64,000 nucleotides of DNA from assembly GCA_902792815.1 (NCBI GenBank), contig CADBAY010000002.1:62001-126000 (forward strand). The letters are read 5' to 3'. Of this stretch, positions 56,066 through 63,743 are shown in pieces. Each line of letters starts with the position of its first letter. Within the stretch, counting starts at the first letter, position 1. Made by a program: the position numbers and the translations under genes. Below the pieces are notes generated by a model. It was given only the letters and a program-made list of their open reading frames with translations, made no database searches and was not told where the DNA came from. The DNA is from an uncultured Bacteroidia bacterium. GTDB taxonomy: Bacteria; Bacteroidota; Bacteroidia; Bacteroidales; UBA932.

Positions 56066-56454
56066 GGCGGGAGTCGAACCCGCGTCCAAACAAAGCGCCA
56101 AAAAGCTTTCTACACGCTTATTCTTCCTTTGGTTGTCGGCGGCTGTACGAGGGAAGACGCCCTTAGCAGCAGCTTATCCTCTGAATCTTAATGGAACCTG
56201 GAGGCGGCAGTTCCACGCATCCGCTTTGAATGATACCCCTTGGCCCGGACATAAGCGGCTTAAAGCCGGAGGGATATACGTCAGTGCCGCAGCCTTGGCG
56301 GCTCTGATTAATGCTTAATCTCTTGGAGATTAGCAAGCGTATGAATAGTTGTAGTTGCCTACTAATTGTTTGACATCCGGGATTAACGGGCCGTATGCCG
56401 GCGCCCGACGTGCTTACCTTCCGTCGTCAATGCTGTCAAAACCAGAACAGCCCC
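56059..56454 (-). ncRNA. ssrA: Transfer-messenger RNA (tmRNA)
   Basis: tmRNA rescues stalled ribosomes and tags incomplete proteins. The 5' end reads GGGGCTGTTCTGGTTTTGAC on the minus strand, and the 3' end contains a T-arm GGGTTCGACTCCC followed by CAGCTCC and A. The acceptor stem pairs GGGGCUG with CAGCUCC and includes the G3-U70 pair needed for alanylation. CCA is not fully encoded. The tag frame follows a UUAGUA context with resume codon GGC and reads GNYNYSYAC then UAA, before a UAAUCUC/GAGAUUA hairpin. Length is about 396 bases. The tag ends in Tyr-Ala-Cys rather than the usual Leu-Ala-Ala. Confidence 0.93.
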
Positions 56455-56520
56455 AAAGCGAAAGGATTGCAAAATTGCAAAATAAATCCTTCAAATGCAA
56501 CTTATTTGCAAATCATAGGA

Positions 56521-56528
56521 TAGTTTTG
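56521..56528 (+). promoter_or_regulatory. -7 promoter box for the CAT-like/threonine aldolase pair
   Basis: TAGTTTTG, matching TAnnTTTG, 29 bases upstream of the ATG at 56558. Confidence 0.45.
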
Positions 56529-56557
56529 TAATTTTAAAGACCAATATTCATTTACCT

Positions 56558-57439
56558 ATGTTCGGATATCGCCCTGACGGAAAAAAGGTTAAAGACCTAG
56601 ACCCTATCCAGAGGATAATGCCTCATATTATGGTACATCGCCACGATGCGCAGAACCTTACCTCTTACGATTGTCCGTGTGAACCTATGGATGAGTTCAT
56701 CAAGGCAGAATACGAGAGCGGGCAAAAGTATAACTATATGCATATACTCATTGCTTCACTCGTGCGTACAATAGCACTGTTCCCCCGCCTTAACCGCTTC
56801 ATCTGTAACGGACGCATCTATGCGCGCGACTGCATACAGATATCGTTCGTCGTAAAGAAGGGCCTGAGTTCGGATGTGGCGGATACTACCATAAAACTCA
56901 GTTTTACCGGCCATGAAAGCATAGGCGAAATACGTGACGCCATTGACGAGGCCATTCAGAAGAACAACACCCTCGACACTTCAAACGGCACGGACAAGCT
57001 TGCCCACATTATAACACTTACGCCTAATTTCCTGATACGGCTGCTGGTTAACCTTATCCGATTTGCCGACAAACACGGTTTGCTCCCCCGTTCTATCATT
57101 AACCTGAGTCCTTTCCACACCACTGCTTTCATCACCAATCTCAAGTCAATCAAGGGGCCTTCCATCTTCCACCATCTTTACGACTTCGGTAACACCGGAA
57201 TGTTTTTCGCCATGGGCAAAGAATCGCTTCAGCCGGTGGTAAGCGGCGGCGAACTTGCAGTCGGCAAGATAATGCCCATCCAGATTGTAACCGATGAGCG
57301 CTTCTGCGATGGTTTCCACTTTGTATCGGCCATGAAGCAGATACGTATGCTCCTTGCCAAACCGGAACTGATTAAAGAGAGGCTGGAAAGCGTTGCAAAA
57401 GACACAGTTGTTCAACATAGCTTCAGGAATAAAAAATGA
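56558..57439 (+). CDS. CAT/2-oxoacid dehydrogenase E2-like acyltransferase-fold protein, possibly inactive
   Basis: 293-residue protein resembling the chloramphenicol acetyltransferase/E2 catalytic fold, without lipoyl or subunit-binding domains. The end motif DERFCDGFH (246-254) aligns with HHAVCDGFH of chloramphenicol acetyltransferase and DHRxxDG of E2, but the catalytic His is Glu247 here. An N-terminal YDCPCEPMDEFIKA and SFTGHESIGEIRDAIDEAIQ fit the fold. There is no signal peptide. It is coupled to the threonine aldolase by ATGA (57436-57439). Function is unknown, and it may bind rather than catalyse. Confidence 0.72.
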   Translation: MFGYRPDGKKVKDLDPIQRIMPHIMVHRHDAQNLTSYDCPCEPMDEFIKAEYESGQKYNYMHILIASLVRTIALFPRLNRFICNGRIYARDCIQISFVVKKGLSSDVADTTIKLSFTGHESIGEIRDAIDEAIQKNNTLDTSNGTDKLAHIITLTPNFLIRLLVNLIRFADKHGLLPRSIINLSPFHTTAFITNLKSIKGPSIFHHLYDFGNTGMFFAMGKESLQPVVSGGELAVGKIMPIQIVTDERFCDGFHFVSAMKQIRMLLAKPELIKERLESVAKDTVVQHSFRNKK

Positions 57440-58467
57440 CTCCCGTTTCTTTTACCTGCGACTACTGCGAGGGCGCGCATCCCAAGATTCTCCAGCGTTT
57501 GCTCGACACCAATATGATTCAAGCCTCCGGCTATGGGGAAGATCCGTTTTGCTTCAGCGCCAGGGCAAAAATTAGAGAAGCAACATGCTGCCCCAAGGCC
57601 GATGTGTTCTTCCTTGTCGGAGGAACCCAGACCAACGCTACGATCATCGATTCCATGCTGCGGGGATACGAAGGAGTGATTGCCGCTGCTTCCGGCCATA
57701 TTGCCGTACACGAAAGCGGAGCAATTGAGTTCGGAGGCCATAAAGTCATAACTCTTCCCGCAAAAGAGGGCAAACTGGAAGCAGTTACCATTGAAGATTA
57801 CTTGAAGGTTTTCCATGCCGACGAGGCCAAAGACCACATGGTCCTGCCAGGCATGGTGTATATCTCCTTCCCCACCGAATACGGTACAATATACAGCCGC
57901 AGCGAGCTTGAGGCCATAAAAGCAGTGTGCAAACGATACGGGATTCCGCTCTTCATTGATGGGGCGCGCCTGGGTTACGGCCTCCAAAGCCCGGCCTGCG
58001 ATCTGACTTTACCGGAGATAGCTTCGCTATGCGACGTTTTCTATATTGGCGGAACCAAGGTCGGTGCGCTTTGCGGGGAGGCTGTAGTATTCCCCCGAGG
58101 CAACGCACCGGCACATTTCTTCACCACCGTAAAGCAACACGGAGCCCTTCTTGCCAAAGGACGTTTATTGGGCCTTCAATTCGATACGCTTTTCACTGAC
58201 GGCCTGTATTTTGAGATAAGCAGGAACGCCATAGAAAAAGCCACGGAGCTTAAGCAACTCTTCCTCAGCAAGGGCATTCCTCTGTACATTGACTCCCCTA
58301 CCAACCAGCAGTTCCCCATAATGACAAAAGAAGACCTCGCCCCACTGGAGGGCAAGGTCCTGTATGAAGTTTGGGAGACTCTCCCGGACGGCCGGTTTGT
58401 TACCCGCTTTGCTACCAGCTGGGCGACCAGTGAGGCGCAGATCGAGTACCTGGCGTCTCTACTTTAG
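57436..58467 (+). CDS. Low-specificity L-threonine aldolase (beta-eliminating lyase family)
   Basis: PLP enzyme splitting L-threonine or allo-threonine to glycine and acetaldehyde. PLP residues are K208 in YIGGTKVGAL and D175 in FIDGARLGYG, with VGGTQTNATIIDSML (61-75) in the cofactor-binding N-terminal part and HIAVHESGAIEFGGH the stacking His region. Length, 343 residues, is normal. It is coupled to the CAT-like gene and sits next to kbl and a threonine dehydrogenase, so two threonine-to-glycine routes are encoded together. The stop overlaps convergent kbl by 9 bases. Confidence 0.92.
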   Translation: MTPVSFTCDYCEGAHPKILQRLLDTNMIQASGYGEDPFCFSARAKIREATCCPKADVFFLVGGTQTNATIIDSMLRGYEGVIAAASGHIAVHESGAIEFGGHKVITLPAKEGKLEAVTIEDYLKVFHADEAKDHMVLPGMVYISFPTEYGTIYSRSELEAIKAVCKRYGIPLFIDGARLGYGLQSPACDLTLPEIASLCDVFYIGGTKVGALCGEAVVFPRGNAPAHFFTTVKQHGALLAKGRLLGLQFDTLFTDGLYFEISRNAIEKATELKQLFLSKGIPLYIDSPTNQQFPIMTKEDLAPLEGKVLYEVWETLPDGRFVTRFATSWATSEAQIEYLASLL

Positions 58468-59649
58468 CACGCCGAGTTCCTTTCCGACCTTGATAAATGC
58501 CGCGATGGCCTTGTCCAGTTGCTCACGCGTGTGGGCGGCTGACAGCTGAACGCGTATGCGCGCCTGCCCTTTAGGCACCACGGGATAATAGAAACCGGTG
58601 ACAAATATACCTTCCTTTGCCATGGCTGCGGCGAATTTCTGGCTGAGAGGAGCATCGTACAGCATAACGGCGCAAATGGCTGACTGCGTAGGCTTGATAT
58701 CAAAGCCTGCGGCAATCATCTTGTCCCTGAAGTAGGCTACATTCTCCTGCTGGCGGTCGTGCAGCTCGTCGCTCTCGTCGAGGAGTTTGAAAGTCTCGAT
58801 TCCGGCGGCGCAAATCATTGGTGGCAGGGAGTTGGAGAAAAGGTAAGGACGGCTGCGCTGGCGCAGCATGTCGATAATTTCCTGACGGGCTGCGGTAAAT
58901 CCACCTACGGCTCCGCCGAAGCTCTTGCCAAGGGTACCGGTGTGAATATCAATGCGGCCATACAGGTCAAACAGCTCCGCTACTCCCCTGCCTCGCTTGC
59001 CCACCACTCCGGCGCTGTGGCTCTCATCGACCATCACCAGGGCATCGTACTTCTCGGCAAGGTCGCAGATCTTGTCCATAGGGGCCACGTTGCCGTCCAT
59101 GGAGAATACGCCGTCGGTCACGATAATGCGGAAACGCTGGGCCTGCGCCTCCTGGAGGCACTTTTCAAGCTCTGCCATATCGGCGTTTGCATAGCGGTAA
59201 CGTACAGCCTTACAGAGGCGCACGCCGTCGATGATGGAGGCATGGTTAAGAGCATCGGAGATAATGGCGTCCTCGGCTGTGAGGAGCGGCTCGAACACAC
59301 CGCCGTTAGCATCGAAGCAAGCGGCGTACAGAATGGCATCGTCGGTATGGAAATATGCGGCAACGGCCTTTTCCAGCTCGCGGTGAAGGTCCTGGCAGCC
59401 GCAGATAAAACGGACCGAAGACATACCGTAACCACGGCTTTCCATTGCCTTTTGGGCGGCCTTGATGAGCCTGGGGTTATCGGAGAGTCCAAGATAGTTG
59501 TTGGCGCAGAAATTAAGCGCCTTGCTGCCGTCCGCAAGGGTGATCTCGGCGCCCTGCGGTGAGCAGATTATACGTTCACGCTTGTACAGTCCGGCCTCGT
59601 CTATGGCCTTAAGCTCCTGCTGGAGATGGGATTGGAATTTTCCGTACAT
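58459..59649 (-). CDS. kbl: Glycine C-acetyltransferase (2-amino-3-ketobutyrate CoA ligase)
   Basis: PLP enzyme cleaving 2-amino-3-ketobutyrate with CoA into glycine and acetyl-CoA, the second step of threonine degradation by dehydrogenase. The Schiff-base Lys is K242 in TGTLGKSFGGAVGG. MVDESHSAGVVGKRGRG (207-223) and LNFCANNYLGLSDNP (45-59) are family motifs. Length, 396 residues, is normal. Its promoter box is TAAATTTG on the minus strand at 59688-59681, back to back with that of the threonine dehydrogenase, so both steps are regulated from one site. Confidence 0.95.
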   Translation of the reverse strand: MYGKFQSHLQQELKAIDEAGLYKRERIICSPQGAEITLADGSKALNFCANNYLGLSDNPRLIKAAQKAMESRGYGMSSVRFICGCQDLHRELEKAVAAYFHTDDAILYAACFDANGGVFEPLLTAEDAIISDALNHASIIDGVRLCKAVRYRYANADMAELEKCLQEAQAQRFRIIVTDGVFSMDGNVAPMDKICDLAEKYDALVMVDESHSAGVVGKRGRGVAELFDLYGRIDIHTGTLGKSFGGAVGGFTAARQEIIDMLRQRSRPYLFSNSLPPMICAAGIETFKLLDESDELHDRQQENVAYFRDKMIAAGFDIKPTQSAICAVMLYDAPLSQKFAAAMAKEGIFVTGFYYPVVPKGQARIRVQLSAAHTREQLDKAIAAFIKVGKELGVLK

Positions 59650-59680
59650 AATTTATGTGGCTTAATATCTTTTTCTCCTA

Positions 59681-59697
59681 CAAATTTAATAAATTTG
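59681..59697. promoter_or_regulatory. Back-to-back palindromic promoter for kbl and tdh
   Basis: A 17-base perfect palindrome CAAATTTA-A-TAAATTTG contains both -7 boxes, TAAATTTG on each strand, one base apart. The kbl ATG lies 31 bases to the left and the tdh ATG 19 bases to the right. Confidence 0.65.
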
Positions 59698-59716
59698 CAC
59701 TATAATTAATAGCACA

Positions 59717-60688
59717 ATGAAAAATGTTTTAGTTATAGGCGCTACCGGCCAGATAGGCTCGGAGCTCACTATGAAACTTCGCAAAACTTACCGCCACGGC
59801 CGCATCGTGGCCGGATATATTCCCGGATCCGAACCTAAAGGCGATTTGCTTGAAAGCGGCCCCGCCGAGCAGGCCAACGTTTGCAACGGCAAGCAGATAG
59901 CCGAAATCGTAGATAAATACGATATCGACACCATCTACAACCTGGCGGCATTGCTGTCCGCCACGGCCGAGCGTCTTCCGCTCAAAGCCTGGGACATACA
60001 GATGAACGGTCTGATCAACGTTCTCGAAGTTGCACGCGAGAAGCATTGCGCCGTGTTCACTCCTTCATCAATCGGTTCTTTCGGCCCCGATACCCCGCGC
60101 GACAATACTCCCCAGGATACAATACAGCGTCCTACTTCAATGTACGGCGTGACCAAGGTTGCAACCGAGCTGCTGAGCGACTGGTATTTCCATAAATACG
60201 GCGTTGACACGCGTTCCGTACGCTTCCCCGGCCTTATATCATATAAAACCCTTCCGGGCGGCGGAACCACCGACTATGCGGTAGAGATTTACTATGCGGC
60301 GGTAAAGGGAGAGGAATTCGTCTGCCCCCTTGCCCACGGTACCTTCCTTGACATGATGTACATGCCCGATGCCATCAAGGCCGCGGTCAATCTCATGGAA
60401 GCGGATCCCCGCTACCTTGTGCACCGCAATTCTTTCAACATCGCCTCCATGAGCTTCGACCCCGAAGAGGTGTACGATGCCATACGCAAGCATATCCCCA
60501 CTTTCAAAATGCGCTATGAGGTCGATCCCGTACGCCAGGCTATAGCTGATTCGTGGCCCAACAAGATGGATGATGTGTGTGCGCGTAAAGAATGGGGCTG
60601 GGCGCCCTCTTACAACCTTGAGACCATGACAAAAGACATGATCAAGCACCTGAAAGAAAAACTGCTCACCGGGAGCAATGAGCAATAA
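59717..60688 (+). CDS. tdh: SDR-type L-threonine 3-dehydrogenase (NAD-dependent epimerase/dehydratase family)
   Basis: NAD-dependent dehydrogenase of the extended SDR family oxidising L-threonine to 2-amino-3-ketobutyrate. The Rossmann GATGQIG (8-14), TPSSIGSFGP with catalytic Ser (115-124), and Y143-xxx-K147 in SMYGVTKVATELL are present. SFDPEEVYDAIRKHIPTF and WPNKMDDVCARKEWGW match the known SDR-type Tdh group. Length, 323 residues, is normal. Divergent from kbl, giving a threonine-to-glycine plus acetyl-CoA pathway. Confidence 0.9.
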   Translation: MKNVLVIGATGQIGSELTMKLRKTYRHGRIVAGYIPGSEPKGDLLESGPAEQANVCNGKQIAEIVDKYDIDTIYNLAALLSATAERLPLKAWDIQMNGLINVLEVAREKHCAVFTPSSIGSFGPDTPRDNTPQDTIQRPTSMYGVTKVATELLSDWYFHKYGVDTRSVRFPGLISYKTLPGGGTTDYAVEIYYAAVKGEEFVCPLAHGTFLDMMYMPDAIKAAVNLMEADPRYLVHRNSFNIASMSFDPEEVYDAIRKHIPTFKMRYEVDPVRQAIADSWPNKMDDVCARKEWGWAPSYNLETMTKDMIKHLKEKLLTGSNEQ

Positions 60689-60717
60689 AAAAAGGGCGGC
60701 CCTTCGAGGCCGCCCTT
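60684..60717 (-). terminator. Terminator after hpf (minus strand)
   Basis: Arms AAGGGCGGCC and GGCCGCCCTT (60692-60701, 60708-60717) around a 6-base loop. On the minus strand the hairpin is followed by a run of T; the plus-strand flank is not T-rich, so it mainly ends the hpf operon. tdh stops at 60688 within it. Confidence 0.8.
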
Positions 60718-60724
60718 GGCGTGT

Positions 60725-61018
60725 TTATTTGTCAAACAATTTTTCCTTGGCCCTGGTGAGCTTCTCCTTCATGGCGTCAACTGCACCGGTAATTGCATTC
60801 TCGAACGTGTCGGACACTTTTTCGATGATGAGGTCGTCCCCGGGAAGGTGGATGTGAAGCTTTGCCTTCTTTCCTTCCTTGACATCTTCGAGTGTCACTT
60901 CGGTCTCGGGTGCAACACCGGGAAGGAAAAACTTCTCCAGACGTGAGACTTTCTTTTCGACAAAGGCGACAAGCTTCTCGCCGGCGTCGAACTTGAGAGC
61001 TTTGAGTTTAATCTCCAT
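60725..61018 (-). CDS. hpf: Short ribosome hibernation-promoting factor (HPF/RaiA family)
   Basis: Ribosome hibernation factor of 97 residues that binds the 30S decoding site in stationary phase. The start is set at 61018 (MEIKLKALKFDAGEKL) because the longer frame runs backwards into xerC out of frame. VEKKVSRLEKFFLPG, EVTLEDVKEGKKAKLHIHLP, LIIEKVSDTFENAITGAVDA are typical of the family. It has only the N-terminal domain, as in the short form. The start overlaps xerC by 11 bases, and a terminator follows. Confidence 0.9.
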   Translation of the reverse strand: MEIKLKALKFDAGEKLVAFVEKKVSRLEKFFLPGVAPETEVTLEDVKEGKKAKLHIHLPGDDLIIEKVSDTFENAITGAVDAMKEKLTRAKEKLFDK

Positions 61019-61928
61019 TTTTACCTCCGTTTTTGGCCCTTGGATGGGCGTTTTTATAAACACTTTGCAGCCGCTCGACAGTATTGTGCGTATAGACCTG
61101 CGTGGCGGCAAGGGAACTGTGACCAAGGAGTTCCTTGATGGAATTAAGGTCCGCTCCCCCGGACAGAAGTTCCGTGGCAAGAGTGTGGCGGAGCACATGC
61201 GGAGAGCGCCTGACAGTAATGCCGGGCACAGCCGCGAGCTCGCTTTTGACCACCCTGTCCACGTAAACAGGATACAGGCGTGCACCTTTTGGCGTGCGAA
61301 GCAGCGGCGCCGAAGGCTCATACGCATCATCTGTCAAAGAACTGACTGCTTTCAAATATAATGAAATTTCTTCACAAAGTGAAGGAATCAGCGGAATTTC
61401 TCGCATTTTGTCGCCCTTGCCGGTAACTCTCAGCACAGAGCGTCCAAAATCGACAGAACCCACGTTGAGTGAAATAAGCTCAGCCCTGCGAAGGCCGCAG
61501 GAAGCGAGCATGCTTATGATCAGCCGGTGAAGCTTCTGCTCAAGGGTGCCGAATTCCGGATCGCCTTTGGTGCCTTCGAAATAGGCTTCCATCGACTGGT
61601 CTTTGTAAAACACCGGAAGCCGCTTTTCCACTTTCGGGCGCTTGACCAGGTGCACCGGATTGCTCTGGATTACATTCTGCTTGATTAAGAAACGGCAAAA
61701 GCTGCTCAGTACGCTAAGGTGCTGCGATACGGTGCGTGAGGAGAGTTTCCGCGTATCCATCAGATATACTTCATACGCGCGTATGGCATTTACGTTCATC
61801 AGGGTGCCGAAATCTTCCGAGCCCTCGCAGAAGCGTACGAATTCATCCAGCACCTCGCTATAGATGCTGCATGTGCGCTCGGAATAACGCCGCACGTCCC
61901 GAAGGTAACTTAAGAACTTATTTCTCAT
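61008..61928 (-). CDS. xerC: Tyrosine recombinase XerC/XerD-like
   Basis: Site-specific recombinase probably resolving chromosome dimers at dif. The N-terminal core-binding SAM-like domain (about 1-88) is followed by the catalytic domain with R147 in CGLRRAELISL, K171 in TGKGDKMREIPL, H244 and R247 in SPHVLRHTLA, H270 in LLGHSSL and nucleophile Y279 in TQVYTH. Length, 306 residues, is normal for host Xer proteins. It lies in a housekeeping operon (cca, hpf) with no att-like repeats, so it is not a phage integrase. Whether it is XerC or XerD is not resolved. Confidence 0.94.
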   Translation of the reverse strand: MRNKFLSYLRDVRRYSERTCSIYSEVLDEFVRFCEGSEDFGTLMNVNAIRAYEVYLMDTRKLSSRTVSQHLSVLSSFCRFLIKQNVIQSNPVHLVKRPKVEKRLPVFYKDQSMEAYFEGTKGDPEFGTLEQKLHRLIISMLASCGLRRAELISLNVGSVDFGRSVLRVTGKGDKMREIPLIPSLCEEISLYLKAVSSLTDDAYEPSAPLLRTPKGARLYPVYVDRVVKSELAAVPGITVRRSPHVLRHTLATELLSGGADLNSIKELLGHSSLAATQVYTHNTVERLQSVYKNAHPRAKNGGKNGD

Positions 61929-63330
61929 TCAGGCCAAGCTCCGGAGCACGCTTTCGCATATATGCGTCCGCTTCTTCAAAGTTATTTCCTATAACTCCGT
62001 CCAGGATAGCTTCTTTCACCAATTCCTTCAGAAGGCCTATCTCGTGGCAAGGAGGGATGCCATACACCTGCATAACGTATTCGCCGCTGATGGGATTCTT
62101 GAAATTGCGTATGCGGTCCTTTTCTTCAACTACGGCCATCTTGCCCTTGACGAGTTCGAAGTTAGAGCGTATCCGCGCAACTTTAGCCGGATTCTTGGAA
62201 GTAATGTCCGCATTGCAAAGAATCATCAAGGCGTCGATATCGTCGCCGGCATCGAACAGTAGGCGTCTGACGGCGCTGTCGGTAACTTCGTCATCGACCA
62301 GTGAAATGGGCCTCATGTGGAGCCACACCAGCTTGCGCACAAGCTTCATTTCTTCTTGCGAGAGCCTCAGGCGGTTAAAAATCGAAGGCACCATCTTGCT
62401 CCCGACCACATCGTGGCCATGGAAAGTCCAGCCAATTGCAGGGTCGTAGCGCTTGCAGACGGCTTTGCCTATATCGTGCAGAAGGGCCGCCCAGCGGAGA
62501 GGCAGACTGTCCGATACGGAAGCTACATTGTCCAGCACGGCCAAAGTATGGGCGAAATTGTCTTTGTGCCCCCGTCCGTCAACCGTTTCAACGCCCTTCA
62601 GGGCGGAAAGCTCCGGCAAAATGTGGGGCAGCAGGCCGGCCTCGTCCAGAAGGCGGAAAGCCATCGAGGGACGAGGAGTCGCGAGCATCTTGGTGAGTTC
62701 TTCGGCAATACGCTCCACCGACAGGATACTGAGGCGCCCGGAAAGAGCGCGCATGGATTCCATCGATTCGGGAACGATCTTGAATTCAAAACCGGGAGTG
62801 CTGAGCTTGGCGGCGAAACGCACTGCCCTCAGCATTCTCAGGGGATCGTCGGAGTATGTGGTATCCGGATCGAGAGGAGTGCGAATAATTCCGGCGGCAA
62901 GGTCGCGAACTCCTCCGAAAGGATCGACCAATTCTCCGTAATTGTCGGGCATAAGGCTGAGCGCCAGCGCATTGATTGTAAAATCGCGGCGCAGCTGGTC
63001 GTCTTCGAGAGTGCCGTTCTCGACGATTGGCTTTCGGGATTCGCGACGGTATGATTCCTTCCTGGCGCCTACAAACTCGATCTCGTCGCCATGCCATTTG
63101 AGCATTGCCGTTCCGAAACTGGGGAAATACGACACTTGCCTGCCGCACCTTTCTCCCACGGCGCGGGCGAAGTCGATACCGCTGCCTTCAACCACAATGT
63201 CTATGTCGGTGCACTCTCGCCCCAGAAGGCAGTCACGCACATATCCTCCTATCACAAAGGCGCGTACTCCCCTCTCGCCGGCCACTTCGCCTACAAGCCT
63301 GAACACAGGCCGGTCAAGAAATTGCGACAT
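61918..63330 (-). CDS. cca: CCA-adding tRNA nucleotidyltransferase with HD domain
   Basis: Class II nucleotidyltransferase/poly(A) polymerase that adds or repairs the tRNA 3' CCA; the tmRNA in this window also needs CCA addition. N-terminal VIGGYVRDCLLGRECTDID (26-44) carries the GG and DxD (D42, D44) catalytic motifs, and RRDFTINALAL and DPLRMLRAVRFAAKL follow. The C-terminal HD domain has RWAALLHDIGKAVCK. The start shares a base with the HsdR_N stop (TAATG at 63332-63328); an earlier ATG at 63342 is possible. It has 470 residues and overlaps xerC by 11 bases. Confidence 0.93.
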   Translation of the reverse strand: MSQFLDRPVFRLVGEVAGERGVRAFVIGGYVRDCLLGRECTDIDIVVEGSGIDFARAVGERCGRQVSYFPSFGTAMLKWHGDEIEFVGARKESYRRESRKPIVENGTLEDDQLRRDFTINALALSLMPDNYGELVDPFGGVRDLAAGIIRTPLDPDTTYSDDPLRMLRAVRFAAKLSTPGFEFKIVPESMESMRALSGRLSILSVERIAEELTKMLATPRPSMAFRLLDEAGLLPHILPELSALKGVETVDGRGHKDNFAHTLAVLDNVASVSDSLPLRWAALLHDIGKAVCKRYDPAIGWTFHGHDVVGSKMVPSIFNRLRLSQEEMKLVRKLVWLHMRPISLVDDEVTDSAVRRLLFDAGDDIDALMILCNADITSKNPAKVARIRSNFELVKGKMAVVEEKDRIRNFKNPISGEYVMQVYGIPPCHEIGLLKELVKEAILDGVIGNNFEEADAYMRKRAPELGLNEK

Positions 63331-63743
63331 TATTGTTGACATAACATCTGTTCGTATAGCGGCAGGGAGCCGAAAGCTTTGAAAGCTGGGCCGTCCCTGC
63401 GGAAAATCAATGTTTTAACTCCATTTGTCAGTATCAGCCAGCGCACATTCAGCACCATATTGTAACGCATGGCCTGGGCGGCAACTGAACTGTCGATATC
63501 CACCTCGGGGCGCTTGCACTCAACTACGGCAAGCGCCTTGCCGTTACGGTCGTAAACCAATATGTCGGCCCGCCATTTCTTGGCTCCGAACTGCAGGGGC
63601 GCCTCGCTCATCATAAGATGCGCCGGCACGGCGCAGTCGTTCAGCAGTACAGAGATGAACCACTGGCGCACCCTCTCCTCTGCGGTTGCAGCAACCTCTT
63701 TGCGCCTGAGCGGGTCGAACAGCTTGTCAGTTGACATTACCAT
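63330..63743 (-). CDS. HsdR N-terminal (type I restriction R subunit-like) nuclease-domain protein
   Basis: Small standalone protein of 137 residues similar to the PD-(D/E)XK nuclease N-terminal domain of type I restriction R subunits (HSDR_N_2). Catalytic-type residues are D60 in KKWRADILVYDRNGKALAV and E75/K77 in VVECKRPEVDI, plus the AAQAMRYNM (Q90, Y94) motif. There is no helicase or specificity/methyltransferase partner nearby. In Bacteroidetes, similar single-domain genes often occur near housekeeping DNA genes, so the role is probably repair-like rather than defence. The start may be ATG 63743 or 63737, which overlaps the previous gene's stop. Confidence 0.82.
   Translation of the reverse strand: MVMSTDKLFDPLRRKEVAATAEERVRQWFISVLLNDCAVPAHLMMSEAPLQFGAKKWRADILVYDRNGKALAVVECKRPEVDIDSSVAAQAMRYNMVLNVRWLILTNGVKTLIFRRDGPAFKAFGSLPLYEQMLCQQ

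Noticed and set aside
56059..56100. Possible tRNA from the T-arm and acceptor-like sequence
   Set aside because: No anticodon arm; the sequence is the tRNA-like 3' end of the tmRNA.
56058..56318. 86-codon plus-strand frame in the tmRNA region
   Set aside because: It is the complement of the tmRNA; RNA structure explains the sequence.
61008..61928. Tyrosine recombinase as sign of a mobile element
   Set aside because: It is Xer-sized and embedded in a housekeeping operon with no attachment repeats or phage genes.
63330..63743. Start of a type I restriction-modification system
   Set aside because: Only the nuclease-like domain is present; neighbours are cca and xerC, with no helicase, methylase or specificity gene in view.
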